This document shows, piece after piece, positions 32,626 to 42,349 of a stretch of DNA of 64,000 nucleotides. This stretch comes from Actinomycetes bacterium (lineage in GTDB: Bacteria > Actinomycetota > Actinomycetes > Actinomycetales > Dermatophilaceae): contig JAEZWF010000026.1 in assembly GCA_023420415.1 (NCBI GenBank), forward strand, positions 62,001-126,000, given 5' to 3'. Both the position numbers and the translations under genes were made by a program. How positions within the stretch are numbered: position 1 is the stretch's first letter; each line of letters opens with the position of its first letter. The notes under the pieces are model-generated. The model saw only the letters and a program-made list of their open reading frames with translations, was not told the DNA's origin and made no database searches.

Positions 32626-34148
32626 CGGGACTGCACCTCGCGAATCCAGGCCTCCACGTCCGAGGAGGTCCGCGGCATGGCGGCCGACAGGTTCTCGTGG
32701 CCGTCCTCGGTGACGAGCACGTCGTCCTCGATCCGCACACCGATGCCCCGGAACGCCTCCGGCGCCTTGAGATCGTCGGCCTTGAAGTACAGGCCCGGCT
32801 CCACGGTGAGGATCATCCCCGGCTTCAGCTCCGCGTCCATGTACTCCTCGCGGGTCGCCAGTGCGCAGTCGTGCACGTCGATCCCCAGGTGGTGGCTCGT
32901 GCCGTGGACCATCCAGCGTCGGTGGTACTGACCGTGCTCCTTGTCGAGCGTGGCCTCGACATCGACCCCGTCCGGCAGCAGACCCCACTTCTCCAGGTGC
33001 TCGGCGATGACCCGGATCGCGGCCGCGTGCACGTCGGAGAACTTGTTACCCGGTTTGACCGCCGCCAGGCCGGCCTCCTGGGCGGCATACACCGCGTCGT
33101 AGATCTCGCGCTGCGCCTCGCTGAACGTGCCGTTCGCCGGCAGCGTGCGGGTGATGTCGGCCGTGAACAGCGAGTCGACCTCCACCCCGGCATCGAGCAG
33201 GATCAGGTCTCCGTCGCGCAGCTCACCGGTGTTCTTGATCCAGTGCAGCGTCGTGGCGTGATCGCCCGCCGCGGCGATGGAGTCGTAGCCGACGCCGTTG
33301 CCCTCGTGCCGTGCGACGAGCCCGAAGACGCCCTCGACCCAGCGCTCGCCGCGGCCCTTGGCAACAGCCTCGGGCAGGTCGGCGATGACGGCCTCGAACC
33401 CCAGACGGGTCGCGGCCACCGCCTTGCGCATCTCCTCGATCTCCCACTCGTCCTTGATCATTCGCAGGTGCGAGAGGAAGTGGGCGAGCTCGTCGTCAGC
33501 CTCGGCGAGGTCCTCCTGGTCGGCAGACTGAGTTGCCTCGGAGACGCCGGCCCGCGTGGTCGACTCGGTCGTGCGCGCCTCGTCGAGCTGGCGGGTCAGG
33601 TCGCGGTCGGCGTCGCGCACGACGCGCACCGTCACCTCACCGGAGTCCTTGACCACCGCGTCGGGCAGCTCGTCCAGGTGGCGCCCACTGACCCCGAGCT
33701 CGAGCTCGATGTCCTCGATCGTCGGCCGGGCGCCGACCCAGAACTCGCCGTAGCGCGTGTCGGCGAAGAACTCGTCGGAGTCGCGGCCCGCGAGCGGCCG
33801 GAAGTACAGGACCGCCTCATGGGTGCCGTCGTCGCGCGGCTCCATGACCAGGACGGCGTCGGGCTCGCGGTCACCACCCAGACCGGTCAGGTGGGCGAAC
33901 GCGCTGTGCGGCCGGAAGACGTAGTCGGTGTCGTTGCTGCGCACCTTGAGGCCGCCGGCGGGAACCACCAGCCGGTCACCCGGGAAGGCGGCGCTGACCG
34001 CGTCGCGGCGGGCGGCGGCATACCGCGCCGCCTCGGTCTGCCCGGTGACGGTCGCAGTGCGCGGCGCCCAGTCCTCGGCGATGAAGGCCCGCAGCTCGTC
34101 CGTGGTGGGGCGGGCGCGGTTCTCGGGCTTCTGCTGTTCCTCGCTCAC
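32622..34148 (-). CDS. pepP: Xaa-Pro aminopeptidase (aminopeptidase P, M24B)
   Basis: 508 residues. The N-terminal creatinase-like domain (about 25-230) includes an Asp/Glu/Ser-rich insert near 170-200. The C-terminal pita-bread catalytic domain has metal ligands in 'LLDAGVEVDSLFTADITRT' (two Asp), 'VHGTSHHLGIDVHD' (His), 'LTVEPGLYF' (Glu) and 'GVRIEDDVLV' (Glu). It removes N-terminal residues before proline. GTG 34148 is chosen because GGGAAGG lies 5 nt upstream; the in-frame ATG 34184 is further out. Confidence 0.92.
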   Translation of the reverse strand: MSEEQQKPENRARPTTDELRAFIAEDWAPRTATVTGQTEAARYAAARRDAVSAAFPGDRLVVPAGGLKVRSNDTDYVFRPHSAFAHLTGLGGDREPDAVLVMEPRDDGTHEAVLYFRPLAGRDSDEFFADTRYGEFWVGARPTIEDIELELGVSGRHLDELPDAVVKDSGEVTVRVVRDADRDLTRQLDEARTTESTTRAGVSEATQSADQEDLAEADDELAHFLSHLRMIKDEWEIEEMRKAVAATRLGFEAVIADLPEAVAKGRGERWVEGVFGLVARHEGNGVGYDSIAAAGDHATTLHWIKNTGELRDGDLILLDAGVEVDSLFTADITRTLPANGTFSEAQREIYDAVYAAQEAGLAAVKPGNKFSDVHAAAIRVIAEHLEKWGLLPDGVDVEATLDKEHGQYHRRWMVHGTSHHLGIDVHDCALATREEYMDAELKPGMILTVEPGLYFKADDLKAPEAFRGIGVRIEDDVLVTEDGHENLSAAMPRTSSDVEAWIREVQSR

Positions 34149-34234
34149 GTTCACCTTCCCATCGTGCCACGGGATGAACGGCACTCATCCATCTGGTGGA
34201 TTTGGTCCGATTCGTCCTTTGCCACCATCGGGCG

Positions 34235-34984
34235 ATGGGCAAGCACCGGGGGAGCCCCAGGCGACCGCTCGTCATGATTGCTGCCGTCGTCGCGGCGGCA
34301 TTCGTGCTGGTGGGCGGGGGTGCGTATGCCGTGTGGCGGGCGCAGGACGCCTCCTCCCCGAAGCCGCCGGCACCGAGCGTCACCGCCGGTGGTGGTTCGA
34401 GCGTCGGCGCGGGTTCGGTCGAGCCGTCCGCAACGAGCTCGCCCAGCAGCGGCCCCTCCGCCGAGGCGACCGCGGCGTTGCAGAGCTGCGTCACCCAGGT
34501 GCGGGCGCAGGAGTCCCTGGCCAAGGCGGTGGGCAGCGCTGCGGCGAACTGGAAGACGCACACCGACGCCCAACGCCGCCTGGAGGACGGCACCTACACC
34601 GCGGCGCAGACCGCCGCGGCCTGGGCCAGGTCGAAGGCCAAGGGGCCGTCGGACGTCAAGGCCTACGCCACGGCCAACGCGGGTCTCAAGCAGGCCGGCA
34701 CCGGGTGCGCGGACGTCGGGTCGAAGACGGCCGGCAGCGAGCTCGAGTCACAGGCGACGGCGTGCGCCAAGCGCTCGGAGCTGCTCGGTGCGGTCGCGTC
34801 CGTCGGCACCAAGGTGCAGTCCCAGTGGTCGGCCCACATCACGATGATGGCCAACAAGGCGCACGCCGACCGGGCCGCCTACCACCAGCGCTGGTTGAAG
34901 ATGGTCAAGGACGCCGGCCCGACGCTGGCCGAGTTCGACGACGCGGCCGACGCCGCGGCCAAGGCACCGGAGTGCAGCGCCTGA
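34235..34984 (+). CDS. Secreted or membrane-anchored hypothetical protein
   Basis: 249 residues. A basic N-terminus and one hydrophobic segment ('PLVMIAAVVAAAFVLVGGGAYAV', quoted here as one helix of about 22 residues) precede a Ser/Gly/Pro linker and a helical domain (about 90-249) with four cysteines that could form two disulfides, rich in Ala and Lys. No family recognised. ATG 34235 is taken because the upstream 13 codons look non-coding. It is monocistronic, followed after 12 nt by an extended GGTATGCCGCGTG element. Confidence 0.7.
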   Translation: MGKHRGSPRRPLVMIAAVVAAAFVLVGGGAYAVWRAQDASSPKPPAPSVTAGGGSSVGAGSVEPSATSSPSSGPSAEATAALQSCVTQVRAQESLAKAVGSAAANWKTHTDAQRRLEDGTYTAAQTAAAWARSKAKGPSDVKAYATANAGLKQAGTGCADVGSKTAGSELESQATACAKRSELLGAVASVGTKVQSQWSAHITMMANKAHADRAAYHQRWLKMVKDAGPTLAEFDDAADAAAKAPECSA

Positions 34985-35014
34985 CAGCCAGCGCCGGTAT
35001 GCCGCGTGTGCGGC

Positions 35015-36730
35015 TCAGATGGTGCTGTCCGGTCCGCTGCGGCGCGCCTCGTCAGCCGACGCGTCGTCGGGCATCGTCTGGCTGATCCGTTCGGCCTCGA
35101 CCCGGCCGAGGTAGATGTCGATCTCCTCCCGGGTCCTGGCGTCGTCCCACCCGAGGACCGGTGCGACGAGCGCCGCGGCTGCGGGCGCGGCACTGACGCC
35201 CCGGTCCCAGGCCTCGATCGAGGTGCGGGTGCGGCGGGTGAGGACGTCGGTGAGGTGCAGCGCGCCCTCGTGCGACGCGGCATACACGATCTCTGCGGCG
35301 AGGTGGTCCTCGGCGCCCTCGAGGGGCTGGCCGAGCTCTGGGCGTTCGGCGATGAGCGCGAGCACCTCGGGGGTCAGGGATCCGTAGCGGCGCAACAGGT
35401 TCTCCACGCGGGCGACGTGCAGTCCCGCGTCGGCGGCGAGGGTCTGGCGCTGGTTCCACAGGGCGTGGAAGCCAACCGCGCCGAGCAGGGGCACCGTGTC
35501 CGTGGTCGACTCGGCCGTCTTTCCAGGCAGGGCCTGCGCGGCCTCGTCGACGGCGTCCTTGGCCATGACGCGGTACGTCGTGTACTTGCCGCCCGCGACC
35601 ACGACGAGGCCCGGGGCGGAGTGGGCGACGACGTGCTCGCGCGAGAGCATCGACGTCGACTCGGACTCGCCCGCGAGCAACGGCCGCAGCCCGGCATACA
35701 CGCCCTCGACGTCCTCGTGCGTCAGGGGAGTGGTGAGCACCTTGTTGACGTGCTCGAGCAGGTAGTCGATGTCGGCGGCCGTCGCGGCGGGGTGGGCCTT
35801 GTCGAGGCGCCAGTCGGTGTCGGTGGTGCCGATGATCCAGTGCCGACCCCACGGAATGACGAACAGGACCGACTTCTCGGTGCGCAGGATCAACCCGGTG
35901 CTGGAGTGGATGCGGTCGCGGGGCACGACGAGGTGGACGCCCTTGCTGGCGCGCACGTGGAACTGCCCGCGCTCGGCCAGCATCGCCTGGGTGTCGTCGG
36001 TCCAGACGCCGGTCGCGTTGACGACCTGCTTGGCGTGGATCTCGAACTCGGTGTCGGTGAGCTTGTCGATCGCCCGCACCCCGGTGACCCGCTCACCCTG
36101 GCGCAGAAACCCAATGGCCGCAACGCGATTCGCGACGTGTGCGCCGTAGTGGGCCGCGGTGCGCGCGAGCTCCATCGTGTGCCGGGCGTCGTCCACCTGG
36201 GCGTCGTAGTACTGGATTGCTCCGGTGAGGGCGTTGCTGCGCAGGCTTGGCATCTGGCGCAGCGCCTGCTTGCGGGTGAGGTGCCGGTGGCGGGGGAGCC
36301 CGGCGTCATGGCCGGCGCCGAGGGCCATGGTGTCGTAGAGCGCGATGCCCGAGCCGACGTAGGCGCGCTCCCACACGTGGTGCGACAACGGGTAGAGGAA
36401 CGGCACGGGTCGCACCAGGTGCGGGGCGAGGCGGGTGAGGAGCAGGCCGCGCTCGCGCAGGGCCTCGCGGACGAGCGCGAAGTCGAGCATCTCGAGGTAG
36501 CGCAGGCCGCCGTGGATGAGCTTGCTCGAGCGCGACGACGTGCCGCTGGCGAAGTCACGCTGCTCGATCAGGCCCGTGGTGAGGCCGCGGGTGACGGCAT
36601 CGAGCGCGGAGCCGCTGCCGACCACCCCGCCGCCGATGACGAGTACGTCGAGCTCGATGCCCGACGCCATCGCGTCGATGGCCGACTGGCGTCCCTGCGG
36701 TGACAGTGCCCCGGTTGTGGCCCCGGTCAT
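35015..36730 (-). CDS. glpD: Aerobic glycerol-3-phosphate dehydrogenase
   Basis: 571 residues. FAD-dependent membrane-associated enzyme oxidising sn-glycerol-3-phosphate to dihydroxyacetone phosphate with electrons going to quinone. The N-terminal dinucleotide fold is 'DVLVIGGGVVGSGSALDA'. Further markers are 'SSRSSKLIHGGLRYLE', 'TGVWTDDTQ', 'IIGTTDTDW' and 'VAGGKYTTYRVMAKDAVD', followed by the C-terminal helical domain. ATG 36730 begins 10 nt after glpK, so glpK-glpD form an operon for glycerol use. No GlpR-type repressor or GlpF facilitator is in the window. Confidence 0.95.
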   Translation of the reverse strand: MTGATTGALSPQGRQSAIDAMASGIELDVLVIGGGVVGSGSALDAVTRGLTTGLIEQRDFASGTSSRSSKLIHGGLRYLEMLDFALVREALRERGLLLTRLAPHLVRPVPFLYPLSHHVWERAYVGSGIALYDTMALGAGHDAGLPRHRHLTRKQALRQMPSLRSNALTGAIQYYDAQVDDARHTMELARTAAHYGAHVANRVAAIGFLRQGERVTGVRAIDKLTDTEFEIHAKQVVNATGVWTDDTQAMLAERGQFHVRASKGVHLVVPRDRIHSSTGLILRTEKSVLFVIPWGRHWIIGTTDTDWRLDKAHPAATAADIDYLLEHVNKVLTTPLTHEDVEGVYAGLRPLLAGESESTSMLSREHVVAHSAPGLVVVAGGKYTTYRVMAKDAVDEAAQALPGKTAESTTDTVPLLGAVGFHALWNQRQTLAADAGLHVARVENLLRRYGSLTPEVLALIAERPELGQPLEGAEDHLAAEIVYAASHEGALHLTDVLTRRTRTSIEAWDRGVSAAPAAAALVAPVLGWDDARTREEIDIYLGRVEAERISQTMPDDASADEARRSGPDSTI

Positions 36731-36740
36731 TGGTTTGTTC

Positions 36741-38279
<1,539 letters not shown>

Positions 38280-38335
38280 GTCCCGACCCTATCCGGGCCG
38301 GCCGGCCGACCAGCCGGAGCTGCAGTGTGGTGTTG

Positions 38336-38386
38336 CGCATTGCGAACCTGGGTTGTGGATATCCGCAACCCAGGTTCGCAATTCGC
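38336..38386. repeat. Near-perfect palindrome between glpK and a MarR gene
   Basis: TTGCGAACCTGGGTTG (38340-38355) pairs exactly with CAACCCAGGTTCGCAA (38366-38381) around a 10-nt loop containing GGATATCC. The stem can be extended outward by GCG/CGC. It could be a REP-type element or a regulatory site for the glpKD or MarR promoters. The arm length exceeds that of a usual operator. Confidence 0.8.
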
Positions 38387-38445
38387 GAAACCCTTGGCGT
38401 GCTCCGGCCAGCGCTGAGGTCGGCGACCGGGCGGATGGGGAGGCG

Positions 38446-38979
38446 ATGATGGGCTCAGGTGAAGATGGCCTGACGCGTGAGGACAGGTACTACGCGGCGC
38501 AGTTGCGCGCCGAAGCGGAGCATCGGCGCAAGGCGGAAGCCCTCGCCCGGATCGACCGGCTGCCGTTCACGCTGCGCGAGGCGTCACGATCCGTCGACGA
38601 CCTTCTGAGGCGCCTGCTGGCCCGCCACGACCAAGCCGACCTGTCGCTCAACTCGGTGCATGCCCTGGTCTTGTCGCGCCATCCCATGCCGATTGTGAGC
38701 ATGGCCCGACGGTTGCGGATCTCGCCGCAGGCGACCAGCAGGGCGGTGGCCGAGCTCGAGCGGCAGGGGCTGGTTGAGAAGCACCCGAGTCACCGGGACG
38801 CGAGGGCGCTCCTGGTGAGTCGAACCGCCGAAGGGGAAGCGCTGATGCACGAGGTCCGGGAGGACCTGGTCGTCACCGTCTGCATCATGGCGGACGCGTT
38901 CAGCGAGGACCGCCTGGGAGAGCTGGCGGACGAACTCGCCGAGCTCGCCAGCGTCGACGTCGAGGCACCACGGTGGTGA
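38446..38979 (+). CDS. MarR-family transcriptional regulator
   Basis: 177 residues with the winged helix 'ISPQATSRAVAELERQGLVE' and wing 'HRDARALLVSRTAEGEALM'. A charged N-terminal extension of about 45 residues precedes the domain. ATG 38446 follows GGGGAGG closely. It is divergent from glpK and may regulate it or itself; no palindrome of normal MarR size was seen apart from the long hairpin. The ligand is unknown. Confidence 0.85.
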   Translation: MMGSGEDGLTREDRYYAAQLRAEAEHRRKAEALARIDRLPFTLREASRSVDDLLRRLLARHDQADLSLNSVHALVLSRHPMPIVSMARRLRISPQATSRAVAELERQGLVEKHPSHRDARALLVSRTAEGEALMHEVREDLVVTVCIMADAFSEDRLGELADELAELASVDVEAPRW

Positions 38980-39048
38980 GGTCCGGGCGATGACGGAAGG
39001 CGCGGTGGCGCGCGGGGTGCGCGGGGTGCGCGGGCGGCATACCTCGCC

Positions 39049-39567
39049 TCACTCCTGGGGGGCAGGCTCCTGGAGCTCGGGGCGTCCGGGCTGCTCGCCG
39101 CCGCGGGCGTCGAGGTAGTTCTGCTTGGGCACCATGACCTTGCGGCGGAAGATGCACACGAGCGTGCCGTCCTGGTTGTAGCCCTTGGTCTCGACGTGGA
39201 CGACGCCGCGGTCGTCCTTGCTCGTCGACTCCCACTTGTCGAGCACCTCGGTCTGGCCGTAGATGGTGTCGCCGTGGAAGGTCGGCGCGACGTGGCGAAG
39301 GCTCTCGATCTCCAGGTTGGCGATGGCCTTGCCCGAGACGTCGGGGACGCTCATGCCGAGCAGCAGCGAGTAGATGTAGTTGCCGACGACCACGTTCTTC
39401 GTGAACTGGGTCGTGTTCTCGGCGTAGTTGCTGTCGAGGTGGAGCGGGTGGTGGTTCATGGTCAGCAGGCAGAACAGGTGGTCGTCGTACTCGGTCACCG
39501 TCTTGCCGGGCCAGTGCTTGTAGACCGCGCCGACCTCGAACTCCTCATAGCTGCGTCCGAACTGCAT
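39049..39567 (-). CDS. MaoC-family (R)-specific enoyl-CoA hydratase/dehydratase
   Basis: 172 residues, single hot-dog domain: 'KTVTEYDDHLFCLLTMNHHPLHLDSNYA' in outline, with the catalytic Asp/His hydratase-2 pattern, then 'VVGNYIYSLLLGMSVPDVSG' and 'TFHGDTIYGQTEVLDKWES'. It resembles mesaconyl-CoA or beta-methylmalyl-CoA dehydratase-like members that act together with CitE-type lyases, two of which lie at 23-25 kb. ATG 39567 has CACGAT 7 nt upstream; the alternative ATG 39576 overlaps that box. Confidence 0.85.
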   Translation of the reverse strand: MQFGRSYEEFEVGAVYKHWPGKTVTEYDDHLFCLLTMNHHPLHLDSNYAENTTQFTKNVVVGNYIYSLLLGMSVPDVSGKAIANLEIESLRHVAPTFHGDTIYGQTEVLDKWESTSKDDRGVVHVETKGYNQDGTLVCIFRRKVMVPKQNYLDARGGEQPGRPELQEPAPQE

Positions 39568-39639
39568 GCGCCCCATCGTGCCGGGTCGTGTGGGCCCAAG
39601 GCAGGGGTATGCCGCGTGGGTTCCCTCACAGCGGCGGCG

Positions 39640-40665
39640 TCAGTTCGAGGCCGCGCGCCATGACGTCCAGCCCTGCGGGGTGCGCCACCGCAGCATGAGC
39701 TGCACCTGCTGCCCGGGTGCCCCGCGGTACTCCACGGCGAAGGCGGTGTAGTCGTCATCGAGCGGCTTGGTGGTCAGCGGGGTGAGGATGGTGGTCCCAT
39801 CGGTGAGCCTGGCCTCGAGCGTGCTGGCCGTCGTGGGGGCGACGCCGACGAACCAGCCGGTCTCGGTGCCGGGTCCGGAACCCGTGTCGGATGACGTCAC
39901 CTCGGCCGTTCGCTGGATCGCCGGTTGGTCCGGCGGCAGCGGCGTGCCGGGCGCCAGGTCGCCGTTCAGCAGGTGACCGAACATCCGCTGCCGCGGTTCG
40001 AGCCAGATGGTGACGGGACCCGAGCCGCCATTGGCCGCGAACTCCACGCGGGGGAGCCTGCCGGATGGACCGAAGACGTCGCCGTTCTCGTTGGTGTACA
40101 CCCGGCCCTTGAACCGCTCGGCGCCGGTGGGGTCCTCGAAGGCCTGGGCGTAGGGGAGGAACGTGCCGGCGAGGAGAGCGCCCGTCTCCGACTCCGAGGA
40201 TGACTGGTACGTGGAGCTCTGGAGGTCGTTGGGCTGCCCGAAGGTCGCCGGCATGATGCCGAGGACCACGGCTGGACGGTTCTTGGCTCGCACCCATGCC
40301 TGACCGTTGACGATGCTGGCGCGCTGCACGTCGACGACTTCGTTGCTGCCTTGCACCACGCGCCCGAACTCGACCACGGTCGGCGACGCGAGCCGGTAAC
40401 TGTACAGGTTCTTCTGCAACGGCACGGTGACGGTCGAGGAGGTGATCGTCGTCGCAGCGGGAGCGGGTCGCTCGGGACGGGACGCCAGGTGCGGCGAGGC
40501 CAGTGCGCCACCCGCCACGACTGCGGCGACGGCGAGGGCCGCGCCACCGGTGGTGAGGCGGCGGCGGAGGCGACGGCGCCGCCCGCCGGACACCACGGCA
40601 TACGGGTCGATGTGCATGACGGGCGCACTGGTGCGCTCGAGGACGTCGGTGAGGTCAGTGGGCAT
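39640..40665 (-). CDS. Membrane-anchored extracytoplasmic protein co-encoded with an ECF sigma factor
   Basis: 341 residues. A short cytosolic start ('PTDLTDVLERTSAPVMHIDPYAVVSGGRRRRLRRR' in outline) is followed by one transmembrane helix (about 38-58) and a large outer domain of about 270 residues rich in beta-strand, with no recognised family. The 'ER-x-P-x-DPY-x-V-x-GRRRR' start is common in proteins that follow SigE-family sigma genes, so a regulatory (anti-sigma-like) role is inferred, although there is no zinc motif. It overlaps the sigma gene by 11 nt. Confidence 0.72.
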   Translation of the reverse strand: MPTDLTDVLERTSAPVMHIDPYAVVSGGRRRRLRRRLTTGGAALAVAAVVAGGALASPHLASRPERPAPAATTITSSTVTVPLQKNLYSYRLASPTVVEFGRVVQGSNEVVDVQRASIVNGQAWVRAKNRPAVVLGIMPATFGQPNDLQSSTYQSSSESETGALLAGTFLPYAQAFEDPTGAERFKGRVYTNENGDVFGPSGRLPRVEFAANGGSGPVTIWLEPRQRMFGHLLNGDLAPGTPLPPDQPAIQRTAEVTSSDTGSGPGTETGWFVGVAPTTASTLEARLTDGTTILTPLTTKPLDDDYTAFAVEYRGAPGQQVQLMLRWRTPQGWTSWRAASN

Positions 40666-41146
40666 GCGAGTTCTCCTCTCGCGCAAGGGATTCCCGGAGC
40701 TTGGCCAAGCCACGGGAGGCGCTGGACTTGACGGTGCCGAGGCTGATGCCGAGCAGGTCGGCCACGTCGGCCTCGGGCAGCCCGGCGTAGTGGCGCATGA
40801 CGACGACCTGGCGTTCGCGCAGCGGCAGCTCGGCCAGCAACCGGACGACGTGGTCGGCGTCCTCGGGTCCGCGGTCTGTGACGCCGCGGTCTGGCACGTC
40901 GTCCGACGGGGACTCGCGCGACGTGCGGCGCCGGTCGTCGATGTGCAGGTTGAGCAGGACCTTGCGGGTGTAGGCGAGCGGCTCGCCGGTGCGGACGCGA
41001 CGCCAGCGGACGTACACGCGCTCGAGGGCGGCCTGGACGAGCTCCTCCGCCTGCACCGGGTCGCCGCAGATGAACCACGCCGTCTTGAGCAGCCGGGGAG
41101 ACGCGCCGCGGACGAAGTCCACGAAGTCGTCGTCGTCGCTGCCCAC
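40655..41146 (-). CDS. SigE-family (SigE70-type) ECF sigma factor
   Basis: 163 residues. Region 2: 'LLKTAWFICGDPVQAEELVQ' and 'AYTRKVLLNLHIDDRRR'. Region 4: 'LPLRERQVVVMRHYAGL' and 'ADVADLLGISLGTVKSSASRGLAKLR'-type HTH (outline). The 'KSSASRGLAKLR' ending is characteristic of the actinobacterial 'sigma-E family' of about 165 residues, distinct from the true SigE at 15997. It starts at GTG 41146. A matching ECF promoter 30 nt upstream implies autoregulation, and the co-encoded membrane protein is the likely controller. Confidence 0.9.
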   Translation of the reverse strand: MGSDDDDFVDFVRGASPRLLKTAWFICGDPVQAEELVQAALERVYVRWRRVRTGEPLAYTRKVLLNLHIDDRRRTSRESPSDDVPDRGVTDRGPEDADHVVRLLAELPLRERQVVVMRHYAGLPEADVADLLGISLGTVKSSASRGLAKLRESLAREENSHAH

Positions 41147-41176
41147 CGCCGGCCCCTTCCTGTCGCTGTCGACCCT

Positions 41177-41204
41177 TCAACGGGGATCGTCCCGCGAAGG
41201 TTGA
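41177..41204 (-). promoter_or_regulatory. Autoregulatory ECF promoter candidate for the second sigma factor
   Basis: On the minus strand TCAACC (41204-41199) and CGTTGA (41182-41177) are separated by 16 nt. The AACC...CGTT pattern is typical for ECF autoregulation. It ends 30 nt before the sigma start codon. The plus-strand YCII gene is divergent from the same 180-bp gap. Confidence 0.65.
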
Positions 41205-41326
41205 GACCGGGCGAGAAAAAGTTGGAGATCGAATGTCGAGTGGAGGTGGGCCGGCACGTCAGGGTGGTGTCCGGGCCGCGCGCGACACCTGCCGCGGCCA
41301 CCAGCGACCCGAGAGGGAGCAGCATC

Positions 41327-41701
41327 ATGAAGTACGTCGTCCTCATCCACTCCAACCCCCAGCCGTGGGGCCACCCGACCGGTGACTTCGTCGCCGAGCA
41401 GCAGGCCCTGCCCGAGGCCGAGCGCGCCGCCAACAACGCCGACTTCGAACGGCTGCTCGGCGAGCTGTCCGAGAGCGGCGAGCTCGTCGGCGGCCAGGCG
41501 CTCGGCGACCCCCGCGACGCCAGGCTGTTCCGGTGGGAGGGCGGGCGGCGCAAGGTGACCGACGGCCCCTACGCCGAGACCGCGGAGCACTTCGCCGGGT
41601 TCTTCCTCATCGACGTGGCCGACCAGGCTCGGGCCGAGGCGGTGGCCGAGCGCATGTCCGGCCCCGGCGAGACGGTCGAGCTGCGCCCCGTCGCCGACTG
41701 A
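41327..41701 (+). CDS. YCII-family protein
   Basis: 124 residues with the ferredoxin-like YCII fold: MKYVVLIHSNP at the start, 'SGELVGGQALGDP', 'KVTDGPYAETAEHFAGFFLI' and 'EVAERMSGPGE' in outline. YCII-related genes are frequently found beside ECF sigma genes in Actinobacteria, as here. Catalytic or ligand-binding roles are unproven. ATG 41327 follows GAGAGGGAGC. It is divergent from the ECF operon. Confidence 0.88.
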   Translation: MKYVVLIHSNPQPWGHPTGDFVAEQQALPEAERAANNADFERLLGELSESGELVGGQALGDPRDARLFRWEGGRRKVTDGPYAETAEHFAGFFLIDVADQARAEAVAERMSGPGETVELRPVAD

Positions 41702-41714
41702 CCCGACCGGCCGG

Positions 41715-42305
41715 CTACCGCGCGGCGCGCGCCGTCGCGGTCGTGGCGACGGAGACGGGGGTATGCCGCGTGGCCGGCTTGCGCAGCGTGGCCGGCAGCG
41801 AGTCCTCGGCGGACTCGACGAGCTTGAGGTCGGCCTCGACGTGCAGGCGGGCGTTCTTGATGAGCAGGGACACGACCGGGTCGTCGCGGTGCTCGCGCTC
41901 GAGGGCGGCGAGGTGGTGCGTCTCGGTCATGAGATGGCGCCGCTGGGTCGACAGCACCTCGTCGAGGACGCCGCGGTCGCCGGTGCGCACGGCCGCGACC
42001 ACCTTGAGGAAGAACTCGTCGCGGTAGCCGCCCGCGCGCGGAGCCGGCGTGCCCAGCCACCGTGACAGCTCGGCATACCCGTCGTCCGTGAGCTCGTAGA
42101 CCACCCGGTCGGGCTTGACCGACTGACTCTCGCGGTGGGTCGTGGCGAGGCCGTCGCGGGAGAGGCGGTCGAGCAGCTGGTAGAGGTGCCCGATGTTGAG
42201 CTGCCCCCACTGCGGCCCGACGGCGTCCTCGAAGGCGCCCTTGAGCTCGTACCCGTGGCTCGGACCGTCCGCGAGCAGGGAGAGCACGACGTGGTGCAAC
42301 GGCAT
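41715..42305 (-). CDS. PadR-family transcriptional regulator
   Basis: 196 residues. The N-terminal winged helix is 'HHVVLSLLADGPSHGYELKGAFE', with 'LNIGHLYQLLDRLSRDGL' and 'VYELTDDGYAELSRWL'. The C-terminal dimerisation helices (about 105-170) are of the longer PadR-s1 type, followed by a short Ala/Thr/Arg tail carrying a GTATGCCG octamer. It is divergent from an ABC exporter gene 40 bp away. PadR proteins commonly repress such exporters, so local control is likely. Confidence 0.9.
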   Translation of the reverse strand: MPLHHVVLSLLADGPSHGYELKGAFEDAVGPQWGQLNIGHLYQLLDRLSRDGLATTHRESQSVKPDRVVYELTDDGYAELSRWLGTPAPRAGGYRDEFFLKVVAAVRTGDRGVLDEVLSTQRRHLMTETHHLAALEREHRDDPVVSLLIKNARLHVEADLKLVESAEDSLPATLRKPATRHTPVSVATTATARAAR

Positions 42306-42330
42306 GGTCACAGGGTGCCAGAGAGTCCTT

Positions 42331-42349
42331 GCATAGTCACTAGGTATGC
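42331..42349. promoter_or_regulatory. Possible PadR operator over the ABC exporter start
   Basis: GCATA (42331-42335) and TATGC (42345-42349) form an imperfect inverted repeat with a 9-nt centre, overlapping the presumed promoter and start of the permease gene. The spacing resembles the ATGT-N8-ACAT type of PadR sites but the sequence match is weak. Confidence 0.4.

Noticed and set aside
32697..34277. Long plus-strand frame opposite aminopeptidase P
   Set aside because: It has no recognisable domain and low-complexity Val/Asp/Gly content; the minus-strand product contains all M24B metal ligands.
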